DNA from: Pseudomonadota bacterium
Lineage (GTDB): Bacteria; Myxococcota_A; Polyangia; Polyangiales; Polyangiaceae
DNA length: 64,000 bases
Assembly: GCA_023428245.1 (NCBI GenBank)
Contig: JAEYYX010000063.1
Location: 61,740-125,739 of the forward strand
Direction: 5' to 3'
Numbering within the stretch: the stretch's first letter is position 1; the number at the start of each line of letters is the position of its first letter. Below are positions 23,125 through 32,201 of this stretch, piece after piece. A program made the translations under genes and the position numbers. A model generated the notes under the pieces. The model searched no databases. It worked only from the letters and a program-made list of their open reading frames with translations, and had not been told where the DNA came from.

Positions 23125-24762
23125 TCAGCCGAGGGCGTTCGCCACGACCTGCTTTGCTTCCTCTTGAATCTCGGCGAGGTGAGCCTCGCTCACGAAGGAC
23201 TCCGCGTAGATTTTGTAGACGTCTTCGGTTCCGCTCGGTCGCGCTGCGAACCAGCCGCTGCCCGTGACAACCTTGAGCCCGCCGAGGCTCTCGCCGTTCC
23301 CGGGCGCTGCTGTGAGCTTCGCCACGATGGGCTCGCCGGCGAGACGAGTGGCTTGGACCTGCTCGGGCGAGAGGCGTCCGAGGCGTCTTTTCTGTTCGGG
23401 CGTCGCGGGAGCATCAATGCGAGCGTAGTGCGGGGAACCAAAGCGAGCCTCGAGCTCACCGTAAAGCTCTCCGGGGTCCTTGCCGGTGCGGGCGGTCATC
23501 TCCGCGGCGAGCAGCGCCAAGATGATGCCGTCTTTGTCTGTCGACCACGAGCGGCCATCGCGGCGCAAGAAGGATGCTCCGGCGCTCTCCTCGCCGCCGA
23601 AGCCGATGCTTCCGTCAGAGAGGCCATCGACGAAATACTTGAAGCCTACGGGTACCTCGACCAAACGGCGGCCGAGCGATTCTGTCACCCGATCGAGCAT
23701 GCTGCTCGAGACAGCGGTCTTACCGACCCCGGCGCTGCCGAAGCCGGGGCGATTCTGGAAAAGGTAGGAGACGCAGGCGGCGAGATAGTGGTTCGGGTTC
23801 AGAAGGCCGCGGCTCCTCGTGACGATGCCGTGCCGATCGAAATCAGTGTCGTTGCCGAAGGCGATGTCGTAGCGATCTTTCAGGGCGATGAGCCCGGCCA
23901 TCGCGTAGCGCGACGAGCAGTCCATGCGGATCTTCCCGTCGCCGTCGACGTGCATGAACGAAAAAGTAGGATCGACGGTGGTGCTGATCACGTCGATGCT
24001 CAGGCCGTGGCGCTCGGCGATCGGTTGCCAATAGTGGACTCCGGCGCCTCCGAGTGGATCGGCGCCGATCTTGAGGCCTTTTTCGCGGATCACGTGGAGA
24101 TCGATGATCTCGGGGAGGGCTTCGACGTAGGGAGTGACAAAGTCGTACTCTTCGGTCGTCGCCGCGGCGCGAGTGCGAGTGATCGGGAGGCGTCGAATCT
24201 TTTCGTAGCCATCTCGAAGCAGCTCATTGGCGCGGGTCTGGATGACCTCGGTGATTTCACTGCCTGCGGGGCCACCGTGGGGTGGGTTGTACTTGATGCC
24301 GCCGTCTCGAGGGGGATTGTGGCTCGGGGTGATCACGATGCCGTCGGCGAGGCCGGCGGTTCGGCCGCGGTTGTACTCGAGGATGGCGAAGGAGACGGCG
24401 GGCGTTGGGGTGTAGTTTTGGTCCTTGGCGACGCGGGTCAAGACGCCCTGGGCAGCGAGCACTTCGAGCGTCGAGATCGCGGCCGGCTCGCTGAGAGCGT
24501 GGGTGTCAATGCCAAGGAATAGGGGTCCGGTGATGCCCTTTTGTGCCCGGTACTCACAGATGGCCTGAGCGACGGCGAGGATGTGTGCTTCGTTGAAGCG
24601 GCCGTCGAGCGAGCTCCCTCGGTGTCCCGAAGTCCCAAAGCTCACGAGCTGGGTCGGATCGCCGAGGTCAGGTGTGACAGAATAGTAAGCGCTGATGAGG
24701 CGGGGGATGTTCTCGAGGATGGATCGGGGTGCCGGCTTTCCAGCGAGCGGGCTCACACTCAT
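23125..24762 (-). CDS. pgm: Phosphoglucomutase, alpha-D-glucose-phosphate-specific
   Basis: Interconverts glucose-1-phosphate and glucose-6-phosphate. The 545-residue length and sequence match the E. coli Pgm branch. The N-terminal VSFGTSGHRGSSLDGRFNE segment, the phosphoserine loop in VITPSHNPPRDGGIKYNPP, the metal-binding DTDFDRHGIV and the sugar-binding GFGGEESAGASFLR are all intact, and the phosphate-binding RPSGTEDVYKIYAE ends the protein. It would link glycogen/trehalose or envelope polysaccharide synthesis with the pentose-phosphate genes pgl and zwf further along. The L,D-transpeptidase gene lies 23 nt upstream on the same strand. Confidence 0.96.
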   Translation of the reverse strand: MSVSPLAGKPAPRSILENIPRLISAYYSVTPDLGDPTQLVSFGTSGHRGSSLDGRFNEAHILAVAQAICEYRAQKGITGPLFLGIDTHALSEPAAISTLEVLAAQGVLTRVAKDQNYTPTPAVSFAILEYNRGRTAGLADGIVITPSHNPPRDGGIKYNPPHGGPAGSEITEVIQTRANELLRDGYEKIRRLPITRTRAAATTEEYDFVTPYVEALPEIIDLHVIREKGLKIGADPLGGAGVHYWQPIAERHGLSIDVISTTVDPTFSFMHVDGDGKIRMDCSSRYAMAGLIALKDRYDIAFGNDTDFDRHGIVTRSRGLLNPNHYLAACVSYLFQNRPGFGSAGVGKTAVSSSMLDRVTESLGRRLVEVPVGFKYFVDGLSDGSIGFGGEESAGASFLRRDGRSWSTDKDGIILALLAAEMTARTGKDPGELYGELEARFGSPHYARIDAPATPEQKRRLGRLSPEQVQATRLAGEPIVAKLTAAPGNGESLGGLKVVTGSGWFAARPSGTEDVYKIYAESFVSEAHLAEIQEEAKQVVANALG

Positions 24763-24785
24763 GCCTCGGGATTAGGCTCCATTGG

Positions 24786-26309
24786 TCACTCGTGCAAGAT
24801 GACCCGTGTCGTTCCACCGTAGCGGGACAGATACCTGACCGCGTGCCAATTCTCAGGGACGTGAGGCTCGGTGAACTCGAAGAGCCACTTGCCGTCTTTC
24901 GGTGAAACGTTCACGCAACCGGCGCTCTTCAGATCGCCGAAGTCGTCGTGCCAGTAGGCCGTATGGATCGCGTGAGGGCCGGAGAAATTCTGTGTCCAGG
25001 GGACGTCCCCGTGGATGATCGGGCCTCCCGAGGACTCCATTGTGGCCGTCTTGAGCTTCGAACTGATTTCGAAGCGGCCTACGGGAGTACTCGCAGTGGA
25101 CACGAGCTCTCGACCGGGAACGGGGCCACCGCCGCGGCCTGCCGAGATCATCGTTACGTAGACGGGGCGCTCCTTCTGGAATGCGACGAGCCAGCCGCCG
25201 AGGATGCTGATCTCGATGGTGGTATCGCGATCGACCCCCGGTCCCTTCTTGGGGAACTCGGGCTCGGCGATGACCGCCTCGCGATGTCTCACCCAGAGAT
25301 CGCTGCCCGTCACGCGAAAGTAACGAATGCGTCCGACGCTCTCGGGGGGCTCGTCGAGGAGCACGTGGCCGTGACGAGGGAACGTGTGCTCGGCGCGTTC
25401 GAAATCGCCGGTGGCAACGCGTCGGTAGGCGGGCGTTTCGTCACGACGGAAGAATGCGATCGGGAGTCTCTTTTCGCCGACGAGCTCCACGCCTCGGAAT
25501 TCGCTCGGGGGCACGAGCGTCACGTCTCCGCGCGGAACCCAGCTCAAATCTCCTGCGAGGAGGAGTCCTGTTCCGAAGGCATCTCCCTGCTCCGCGTAAG
25601 CAAAGGCTGAACGCGCGACGATCCGATCGCGGCGCTCACTGAGTCCTTTCGGGAGAGGAGGGAGCTCGGGAGCGAGCACGCCTGTGAGTGCGGCGTCACG
25701 ACCGGCGCGCGCCTCGAGGAAGGGGCGCGCGTGCTCGAGGGTCTCAAAGCGGCGGACGTCTTTGGTTGTGACAGCGTAGCGATGGGGCCAGGGGGACTCG
25801 ACTCGCGCGCGGTAGGGAAAGAGCTTCTGATAGACGGGGTCGTTCTCGTCGAAGGTCGCCCGCTCTCCATCGACGCACACCCAGCCGCGCGGCTCCACTG
25901 GCGCCCAGGGGCCAGCGCAGCCGGGGCCAGGCTTCGGCTCCTCTGAACGCAATCGAACAGCGTTTCCCCAGGCGAGCGCGCCGATCCACTGGGCCTTATC
26001 GGAAGCCTCAGAGCGGACCCACACGTTGCGGGATTTGGCGAAAAGCCGGCGACCTTCATCTTGTGGCGGCGCCGGCGCGTCAGGCCTCTGGGGGGCTTCC
26101 GGAGCTTCGGGCGCGCTAGGCGCCGCTTTTGGCTCGGGCGAGGGGAGGGGAGCTTCTTGATTTCCTCTCGGATCACAGGCGATCAGGACGAAGACTGCTC
26201 CGAGGGCTGAGCAGGCGAGCCGGTGCGAATTTCGGTCTACCCCGAAGGCTTGGAGTTCGCGCGAGCGGCGCCCATTCGTGAAATCTTTTCTCCGTATGCT
26301 GCGTCTCAC
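24786..26309 (-). CDS. L,D-transpeptidase (YkuD) lipoprotein
   Basis: A 507-residue predicted lipoprotein: hydrophobic LACSALGAVFVLIAC ends in a lipobox Cys near residue 45, followed by a Pro/Ala-rich linker and an SH3-like segment (RNVWVRSEASDKAQWIGALAWG). The C-terminal YkuD domain holds STASTPVGRFEISSK, IHGDVPWTQNF, and the nucleophile Cys in KSAGCVNVSPKDGKWLFE. The usual SHGC reads SAGC, which occurs in some family members. It probably crosslinks or modifies peptidoglycan. GTG start; the 30-residue region before the signal is unusually long. It is divergent from the M15/extensin-like lipoprotein gene. Confidence 0.85.
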   Translation of the reverse strand: MRRSIRRKDFTNGRRSRELQAFGVDRNSHRLACSALGAVFVLIACDPRGNQEAPLPSPEPKAAPSAPEAPEAPQRPDAPAPPQDEGRRLFAKSRNVWVRSEASDKAQWIGALAWGNAVRLRSEEPKPGPGCAGPWAPVEPRGWVCVDGERATFDENDPVYQKLFPYRARVESPWPHRYAVTTKDVRRFETLEHARPFLEARAGRDAALTGVLAPELPPLPKGLSERRDRIVARSAFAYAEQGDAFGTGLLLAGDLSWVPRGDVTLVPPSEFRGVELVGEKRLPIAFFRRDETPAYRRVATGDFERAEHTFPRHGHVLLDEPPESVGRIRYFRVTGSDLWVRHREAVIAEPEFPKKGPGVDRDTTIEISILGGWLVAFQKERPVYVTMISAGRGGGPVPGRELVSTASTPVGRFEISSKLKTATMESSGGPIIHGDVPWTQNFSGPHAIHTAYWHDDFGDLKSAGCVNVSPKDGKWLFEFTEPHVPENWHAVRYLSRYGGTTRVILHE

Positions 26310-26406
26310 CGTCGTCGGGGTGAAGCTCGCACGCCTTCCTCGATCGGTCGAGGGCGCCGATTTCTTTTCCTCAAGAGCTTTTGCGGGGCAGATTCAGGGG
26401 AGTCTT

Positions 26407-27195
26407 GTGATTTCCCTCCTCGGTCGAACGTCCCTTGGTGGCTCCCTTTGCCTTTCGCTCTTGGCCTGTGGCGTGACGCCGCCTCAGGCGGCCCAGGCGC
26501 CCCCGCCCTGGGCGGAGAGCGGATATCGCTCCTTGGGGCAGGAGGAATCGTCGTCTGTCGTGGCTCGGGCTGCTCCCCCGCGGGTGCCCGAGACGCAGCG
26601 AGCCCCGGTGGCACGGGTTTCTCCTTCCGGCGCCTGCCTGACGCGTCTTCGGGGGCTCGGGGTCGAGTTTAGGGAGCTCCCGTCGCTGAAGGGGGTCGAG
26701 ACACCGGTGCGGGTCGAAGGGAAGCTTGGCGGGATCGAGTTCTTTTCCAACCACGGACGCAAGCTCGAGATGGACTGTCGCTTGGCACTCGCCCTCGTTG
26801 AGCTGGGCGGAGAGTTCCGCTCGCTGGGCATCACCAAGGCGCGCTTTTCGGGAGCCTACGATTACCGGACGACCCGCAAAGGACGCCTGAGTCATCACGC
26901 CTTTGGGCTCGCCATCGACATTCACGAAATCTGGGTGGGGAGCGCGCGGCATTCGGTCGACAAAGCGTTCCGCAAGGGGAACGGCTGCGACCGGAAGGGC
27001 CCAGTGCTCAACGCTCTCGCTTGTACATTCAAGGCGAGCGGTCTTTTCGAAGAGGTCCTGACGCCCGACTACAACTGGGACCACCGGGACCATCTGCACG
27101 TTGCGGTGCCGAAGGTTCCTCCGAGCGTCACTCGTTCGGCATTCGAGGAGCGTTCGTCTGCGCCCGACTCCTCCGCCCGAATTGCCGAGCGATGA
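26407..27195 (+). CDS. Extensin-like/M15-type cell-wall lipoprotein
   Basis: Predicted lipoprotein of 262 residues: MISLLGRTSLGGSLCLSLLAC gives a clear lipobox, preceded by AGGGGAG 4 nt before the GTG start, which is why this start is preferred over ATG 26278. The C-terminal ~150 residues match the extensin-like family (DUF882/peptidase M15 fold): FSGAYDYRTTRKGRLSHHAFG, LAIDIHEIWV and WDHRDHLHVAVP contain the His, Asp and His expected of a zinc D,D-peptidase site. It faces the L,D-transpeptidase gene, so both may act on peptidoglycan. The last 68 bp overlap the convergent mutH gene. Confidence 0.8.
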   Translation: MISLLGRTSLGGSLCLSLLACGVTPPQAAQAPPPWAESGYRSLGQEESSSVVARAAPPRVPETQRAPVARVSPSGACLTRLRGLGVEFRELPSLKGVETPVRVEGKLGGIEFFSNHGRKLEMDCRLALALVELGGEFRSLGITKARFSGAYDYRTTRKGRLSHHAFGLAIDIHEIWVGSARHSVDKAFRKGNGCDRKGPVLNALACTFKASGLFEEVLTPDYNWDHRDHLHVAVPKVPPSVTRSAFEERSSAPDSSARIAER

Positions 27196-27874
27196 TGGCT
27201 TCGGTGAACGTGCTCCGCAGGTAGAAGCCCCGCGGGAGCTCGCGGTAGGCGATGCCGTCCTCGTCGAAGGCGCGCCTTCTCGCGCTTGCGTCCCGCGCTT
27301 TCGGCCGGACCTGGAGCGCGACGCCGAGATGGGCGGTGATGAGCTCCGTTTGACCTCGGCCCACGAGCGAGGCGAGCTCTTCCCAGTCTGCTCGCAGCGT
27401 CGCTTCATCAGCTTCCTCGAGCTTCCAGAGGAAGGGCGTGCCGACGCGGCGCTCCGGGAGTTGTACTTTAGGATCAGCCTCGATCGGGACCCAGAGGACC
27501 TCTGCGAGCTTCGTGCGCACGCGGCTCGTTTCCCACTCGGAGTCGGCGATGTCGGCGAGCTCGACAGTACAAACGAAGGTCGATTCTCGTGGGCGGCCGT
27601 CCCGGCGAACTGGGATCGTCTTTAGTTCGATGCCGAGCTCGGGGAAATCCGGGAGCGCCTTGGATGTTGCGCTCGCGCCGAGGAGTTTCTCGATGAGCGC
27701 TCCGACGAAACCTTTGGCGTGGAGCTGGGAGTGTGGCACCTGCTCTCGGAGAACGCCGAGCTCTGCTGCGAGCTCCGAGATCGTAGAGCCAGCGAGCGCA
27801 TGCGCTCGCTCGAGCAGCTCGGCCCGGGAGGTCGGAGGGGTAGCGGCGCCGGACAGGGGAGGCAGACTTGGCAA
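27128..27874 (-). CDS. mutH: MutH-like methyl-directed mismatch-repair endonuclease
   Basis: Resembles MutH, which nicks the unmethylated strand at hemimethylated GATC during mismatch repair. Matching features are the HSQLHAKGFVGALIEKLLGA segment, the catalytic D-E-K cluster in DFPELGIELKTIPV, then ESTFVCTVEL and, late in the protein, YRELPRGFYLRSTFTEAII. The 248-residue length fits MutH (about 230). TTG start at 27874. It is divergent from uvrA with a 63-bp gap, forming a DNA-repair pair. MutH is mainly known from gammaproteobacteria, so its presence here suggests transfer or an under-described lineage. No dam, mutS or mutL is in the window. Confidence 0.88.
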   Translation of the reverse strand: MPSLPPLSGAATPPTSRAELLERAHALAGSTISELAAELGVLREQVPHSQLHAKGFVGALIEKLLGASATSKALPDFPELGIELKTIPVRRDGRPRESTFVCTVELADIADSEWETSRVRTKLAEVLWVPIEADPKVQLPERRVGTPFLWKLEEADEATLRADWEELASLVGRGQTELITAHLGVALQVRPKARDASARRRAFDEDGIAYRELPRGFYLRSTFTEAIIARQFGRRSRAQTNAPRMPNE

Positions 27875-27937
27875 CTCGCTTCTAGCCTACGCTCCTCTCG
27901 ATTCTGGTCGAGCCTTGTGTCAGCGTCAGGCGGCGGC

Positions 27938-30760
27938 ATGGAACTCGACCACATTTGGATCACTGGGGCTCGTGAGCACAACCTGAAGTCTGTTGAGGTC
28001 AAGATTCCGAAAAAGAAGCTCGTCGTTTTGACGGGCGTTTCGGGCTCCGGAAAATCCTCACTCGCCTTCGACACCCTCTACGCCGAGGGACAGAGGCGGT
28101 ACGTTGAGAGCCTTTCCGCTTACGCCCGGCAGTTCTTGGGTCGGCTCGACAAGCCAAAGTTCGACGCCATGCGCGGGCTTTCGCCGACGATTTCTATCGA
28201 GCAAAAGACAGCGGGCTCGAACCCGCGCTCAACCGTCGGCACCATCACGGAAATCGCTGACTACTTGAGGGTTCTCTATGCGCGGGTCGGCGACCAGTAC
28301 TGCACGGAGTGTGGAAAGCGCGTCAAAGGTCAGAGTGCCGAACAGATAGCTCAACAGATCGTGTCCCGTCCTAAGGGGACAAAGGTCATTCTGCTCGCGC
28401 CGCTCCTCAAGAATCGAAAGGGCGAGCACAGGGAGCTCCTCGTAGAGGCGCGTCAGAAGGGATGGGTTCGGCTGCGCGTCGACGGCGAGATCGTCGAGAC
28501 AGAAGGACTCGAGGCCCTCGACAAGCGAAAGAAGCACTTCGTCGACGTCGTCATCGATCGTCTGGTGATCGGTCAGGCGACACTCGCCCGCGTCACCGAG
28601 TCCGTCGAAAAAGCGCTCGAGGTGGGGCGCGGTGAACTCATCGAGTTCTCATCGGACAAGGACGTCCTCTACTCGCGCGCCGCTGCCTGCTGCGGAATTT
28701 CCTATCCTGAGCTCACTCCCCAGAGCTTCTCCTTCAACAATCCCCAGGGCATGTGCCCTGAGTGCGGCGGTCTCGGCATCAAGACGGCGATCGATCCTGA
28801 TCTCGTGATCCCGAACGAAGATCTTTCGATCGACGAGGGCGCGATTGTGCCTTGGGGGAGCGACGTCTCCGAGAAAGACTCGGGCTGGGGCAGCGGTATG
28901 CGGCTCCAGATCCTGCGTCAGCTCAAGATTCCGCTCGACAAACCTTTCCGGAAGCTCCCCCAGAAGACCCGTGACCTCATCCTCTACGGGACGGGAGACA
29001 AACGCTACAAGGTGCAGTGGAAGGGGCAGTCGGGCGGAGGCACCATGCACGTGCGGTATGAGGGGGTGATCCCGCGCATGGTCAGGGGACTGGCGGAGAC
29101 GAAGAGCGAGAACGCTCGAAAGTACTACGCGGCGTTCATGGGCAGCGCACCGTGCCGAGCTTGTGGGGGCTCGCGCTTGCGGCGGGAGAGCGCGTTCGTG
29201 AAGATCCAGGGCGCGTCAATCGTCGACGTGTCGCGGCTCACGGTGCGTGACGCCTGGGCCTTTTTCCGAGGGCTCAAGCTCACCGGAAGTCACAAGGTGA
29301 TCGCGACGGAGGTCCGGAAGGAAGTCGAAGCGCGTCTCGGATTCCTCGATCGGGTGGGGCTTGGGTATCTCTCTCTCGACCGAGCGGGTCCGTCGCTTTC
29401 TGGCGGCGAAGCGCAGCGGATTCGCTTGGCGAGTCAGGTGGGCTCGGAGCTCACTGGCGTCACCTATGTCCTCGATGAGCCGAGCATCGGTCTTCACCAG
29501 CGAGACAACGAACGCTTGATCGAGACTTTGACTCGCATGCGCGATATCGGCAACACCGTTGTCGTCGTCGAGCACGACGAAGACACGATCCGGGTTGCCG
29601 ACTACGTGATCGACTTCGGACCGGGTGCGGGTCGAGATGGCGGTCAGGTAGTATTTTCCGGTCCGCCCTCGAAGCTTTCGCAGGCGAAAAAGAGCCTCAC
29701 CGCGGACTTTCTCTCCGGACGCCGGAAGGTCGAAATCCCGAAAGAGCGGCGAAAGGCCAAGGGAAAGATTGTCCTCCGAGGGGCGCGAGAGAACAACCTG
29801 AAGAACGTGACCGTCGAGATCCCGCTGGGCGTCATGACCGCCGTGACGGGAGTGTCGGGCGCGGGCAAGAGCACCCTGATCAACGACATCCTCTATCCCT
29901 CCCTCGCGCGCCATCTTCACGGCAGTGACGTCCGAGTGGGTGCTCATGATGGCGTCGACGGACTTGAAGCGATCAACAAAGTGATCGACATCGATCAACA
30001 GCCGATCGGACGCACGCCGCGCTCAAACCCCGCCACCTACATCAAGGTCTTCGACGAGGTCCGAAAGCTATTCGCCGAGCTCCCCGAGGCGCGGGCTCGC
30101 GGCTACTCGCCGGGGCGTTTCTCCTTCAACGTCGCCGGCGGACGCTGCGAGGCCTGTGAGGGCGATGGCGTGAAGAAGGTCGAAATGCACTTCCTCGCGG
30201 ACGTCTATGTGACGTGCGACGAATGTCAGGGTAAGCGCTTCAACGCCGCGACCCTCGAGATGCGCTATCGCGACAAGAGCATCGCCGACGTCTTGGATCT
30301 CACGATCAGCGAGGCGAGGGAGCTCTTTGCTCCTCATCCTTCGATCGCCGAGCCGCTCCGACTGCTCGAGGAGGTCGGCGTCGGCTACCTGCAGCTCGGA
30401 CAGCCCTCTCCGACGCTCTCAGGTGGCGAGGCCCAGCGCATCAAGCTCGCCCGCGAGCTCTCCAAGCGCGCCACCGGAGATACTCTCTACATTCTCGACG
30501 AACCCACCACAGGTCTCCATTTCGCGGATGTCGAAAAGTTGCTCGACGTGCTCAAGCGCCTTGTTGATGCCGGCAACACCGTCGTCGTCATTGAGCACAA
30601 CCTCGACGTCATCAAGACTGCAGACTGGATCATCGATCTCGGCCCAGAGGGCGGCCCGGGAGGCGGGCAGATCATTGGCGCGGGCACCCCGGAACAGGTC
30701 GCGAAAATCGCGAAGTCGGCGACGGGACGCTATTTGAAGCGGGTGCTCGCGACCTCTTGA
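27938..30760 (+). CDS. uvrA: Excinuclease ABC subunit A
   Basis: Damage-recognition ATPase of nucleotide excision repair, 940 residues like E. coli UvrA. Two ABC modules are present: Walker A TGVSGSGKSSLAFDTLYAEGQ and a second TGVSGAGKSTLINDILYP, signature LSGGEAQRIRLASQVG and LSGGEAQRIKLARELS, and Walker B motifs LDEPSIGLHQRD and LDEPTTGLHFAD. Zinc-finger cysteines are seen (YCTECGKRV, CPECGG, CEACEGDG, CDECQG). The frame is open far upstream, but the conserved MELDHIWITGAREHNLK sets ATG 27938. I found no LexA-type box in the gap to mutH. Confidence 0.97.
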   Translation: MELDHIWITGAREHNLKSVEVKIPKKKLVVLTGVSGSGKSSLAFDTLYAEGQRRYVESLSAYARQFLGRLDKPKFDAMRGLSPTISIEQKTAGSNPRSTVGTITEIADYLRVLYARVGDQYCTECGKRVKGQSAEQIAQQIVSRPKGTKVILLAPLLKNRKGEHRELLVEARQKGWVRLRVDGEIVETEGLEALDKRKKHFVDVVIDRLVIGQATLARVTESVEKALEVGRGELIEFSSDKDVLYSRAAACCGISYPELTPQSFSFNNPQGMCPECGGLGIKTAIDPDLVIPNEDLSIDEGAIVPWGSDVSEKDSGWGSGMRLQILRQLKIPLDKPFRKLPQKTRDLILYGTGDKRYKVQWKGQSGGGTMHVRYEGVIPRMVRGLAETKSENARKYYAAFMGSAPCRACGGSRLRRESAFVKIQGASIVDVSRLTVRDAWAFFRGLKLTGSHKVIATEVRKEVEARLGFLDRVGLGYLSLDRAGPSLSGGEAQRIRLASQVGSELTGVTYVLDEPSIGLHQRDNERLIETLTRMRDIGNTVVVVEHDEDTIRVADYVIDFGPGAGRDGGQVVFSGPPSKLSQAKKSLTADFLSGRRKVEIPKERRKAKGKIVLRGARENNLKNVTVEIPLGVMTAVTGVSGAGKSTLINDILYPSLARHLHGSDVRVGAHDGVDGLEAINKVIDIDQQPIGRTPRSNPATYIKVFDEVRKLFAELPEARARGYSPGRFSFNVAGGRCEACEGDGVKKVEMHFLADVYVTCDECQGKRFNAATLEMRYRDKSIADVLDLTISEARELFAPHPSIAEPLRLLEEVGVGYLQLGQPSPTLSGGEAQRIKLARELSKRATGDTLYILDEPTTGLHFADVEKLLDVLKRLVDAGNTVVVIEHNLDVIKTADWIIDLGPEGGPGGGQIIGAGTPEQVAKIAKSATGRYLKRVLATS

Positions 30761-30774
30761 GAGGCGGGTCGGCG

Positions 30775-32061
30775 ATGGGAGGGCGACCTGTCATGAAACG
30801 CTCCTTGCGCCTCTTTGATATCCTTTGTCTCGGGCTGAACGCGATTGTCGGGTCGGGAATTTTTCTTCTGCCCGATGACCTTTTCCGCGAGATGGGGGCG
30901 CTTTCGCCCCTCGCGTTCATGTTCGCGGGGCTCGGTCTTGTGCCCGTTGCTTGGTGTTACTCGGTCGCGGCGAGGAATCACGACGAGACGGGGGGACCTT
31001 ACCTGTACACGCGAGAGGCGTTCGGAGGTGCGCCGGCGTTTGTGGTCGGGTTTATGGCCTTCGCGACAGGGGTGCTCTCTTTCGCTGCGGTGTCCAGAGC
31101 GGCCGCTGCGTCCTTGGTGCGTCTCGTCCCGGGAGCGACGAGCCCCGGGCTCTTGATGGGAGCGGCGGCGGCGGGGATTGTGCTCTTTTCCGGATTGAAT
31201 TACCTCGGCGCTCGCCCAGGCGCGCTCACAGTGAACTCATTCACCATCGCAAAGTTTGCGATCTTAGCCTTGGTTCTTTCCGTGCTCGGGTTCGCGGTCG
31301 TTCCCGAAGTGAGCGTCTCGGAGTCACTCCCGCCCCTTCGAGGGACCTCGGCGGCCGTGTTTATGGCGGTGTTCGCTGTGCAGGGATTCGAGGTGGTGGG
31401 GGTGCCGGCCGGGGAGAGCCAGAGGCCGGAGCGAGACGTGCCCATCGGAGTCCTTGGTTCTTTGCTCGCCGCCACGGCGCTCTACATGCTCGTCCAATTC
31501 GTTCTCGTGCGCGGATACGGGGATCTCGCTGTCGTCACGGATACTCCCCTCGCCGACGCTGTCACGGCGCGGAACTCGAGGTTCGGCTTCTGGGTGGCGC
31601 TCGGAGGAGTCATCTCGACTTGGGGATTTGTGGCCGGTACGGCCCTCGGGACGCCCCGTCATTTGTACGCTCTCTCCCGCGGAGGCCATTTGCCGGCGGG
31701 GCTCGCCGCCCTCCATCCCCGCTACCACTCCCCGAGCCGCGCTATTTTTCTCACGGCGGGTCTCGCGCTCCTTTTCGTTGCAGCCTTCGACTATCGCGCG
31801 CTGATCGGCATGTCGAATGTGACGATTGCCGTGCAATACTTAGCGACTTGTTTGGCCGTGGCGTGGCTCCAAAGGAGCCCGAACGGGGAGAAGTATAGGC
31901 CGCCCGGAGGGCTCCTTCTGCCGGGGCTCGGCGCCTTGATGAGCCTCTGGATCTTGACTGAGGCCTCGACGGAAGAGTTCTCCTGGGTTGCGGTGAGCCT
32001 GGGAGCAGGAGGGCTCTTGTCTTGGCTGGTGCGGCGAGGTGCAGCGAAAAGCCCCGGCTGA
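30775..32061 (+). CDS. APC-family amino acid permease
   Basis: Integral membrane transporter of the amino acid-polyamine-organocation superfamily with about 12 hydrophobic segments over 428 residues. The first segment has the unwound-helix motif NAIVGSGIFLLP typical of the family. VFMAVFAVQGFEVVGVPAGESQRPERDVPIGVL matches helix 6 and the following loop, broken here only for reading. The substrate is unknown. The gene starts 14 nt after uvrA; ATG 30775 and ATG 30793 each have a GAGG-type site about 10 nt upstream, so the start is unresolved. It may be cotranscribed with uvrA. Confidence 0.9.
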   Translation: MGGRPVMKRSLRLFDILCLGLNAIVGSGIFLLPDDLFREMGALSPLAFMFAGLGLVPVAWCYSVAARNHDETGGPYLYTREAFGGAPAFVVGFMAFATGVLSFAAVSRAAAASLVRLVPGATSPGLLMGAAAAGIVLFSGLNYLGARPGALTVNSFTIAKFAILALVLSVLGFAVVPEVSVSESLPPLRGTSAAVFMAVFAVQGFEVVGVPAGESQRPERDVPIGVLGSLLAATALYMLVQFVLVRGYGDLAVVTDTPLADAVTARNSRFGFWVALGGVISTWGFVAGTALGTPRHLYALSRGGHLPAGLAALHPRYHSPSRAIFLTAGLALLFVAAFDYRALIGMSNVTIAVQYLATCLAVAWLQRSPNGEKYRPPGGLLLPGLGALMSLWILTEASTEEFSWVAVSLGAGGLLSWLVRRGAAKSPG

Positions 32062-32201
32062 GGGATACACGGGGGACCACACTCACGCTGTCGGGTGCTT
32101 TCTCACGCGCTCACCCCTTGGCACCGAGCGCTGGCTTGCGTAGGAGTTCTGCCTCGACGAGAGCTGCCCTGCGCCGTTCCCGCGAGATGCGAAAAGGCCC
32201 C

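Noticed and set aside
27875..27937. LexA-type SOS box in the mutH/uvrA gap
   Set aside because: I looked for CTG-N10-CAG and the GAACGTTC-type box in the gap and found neither.
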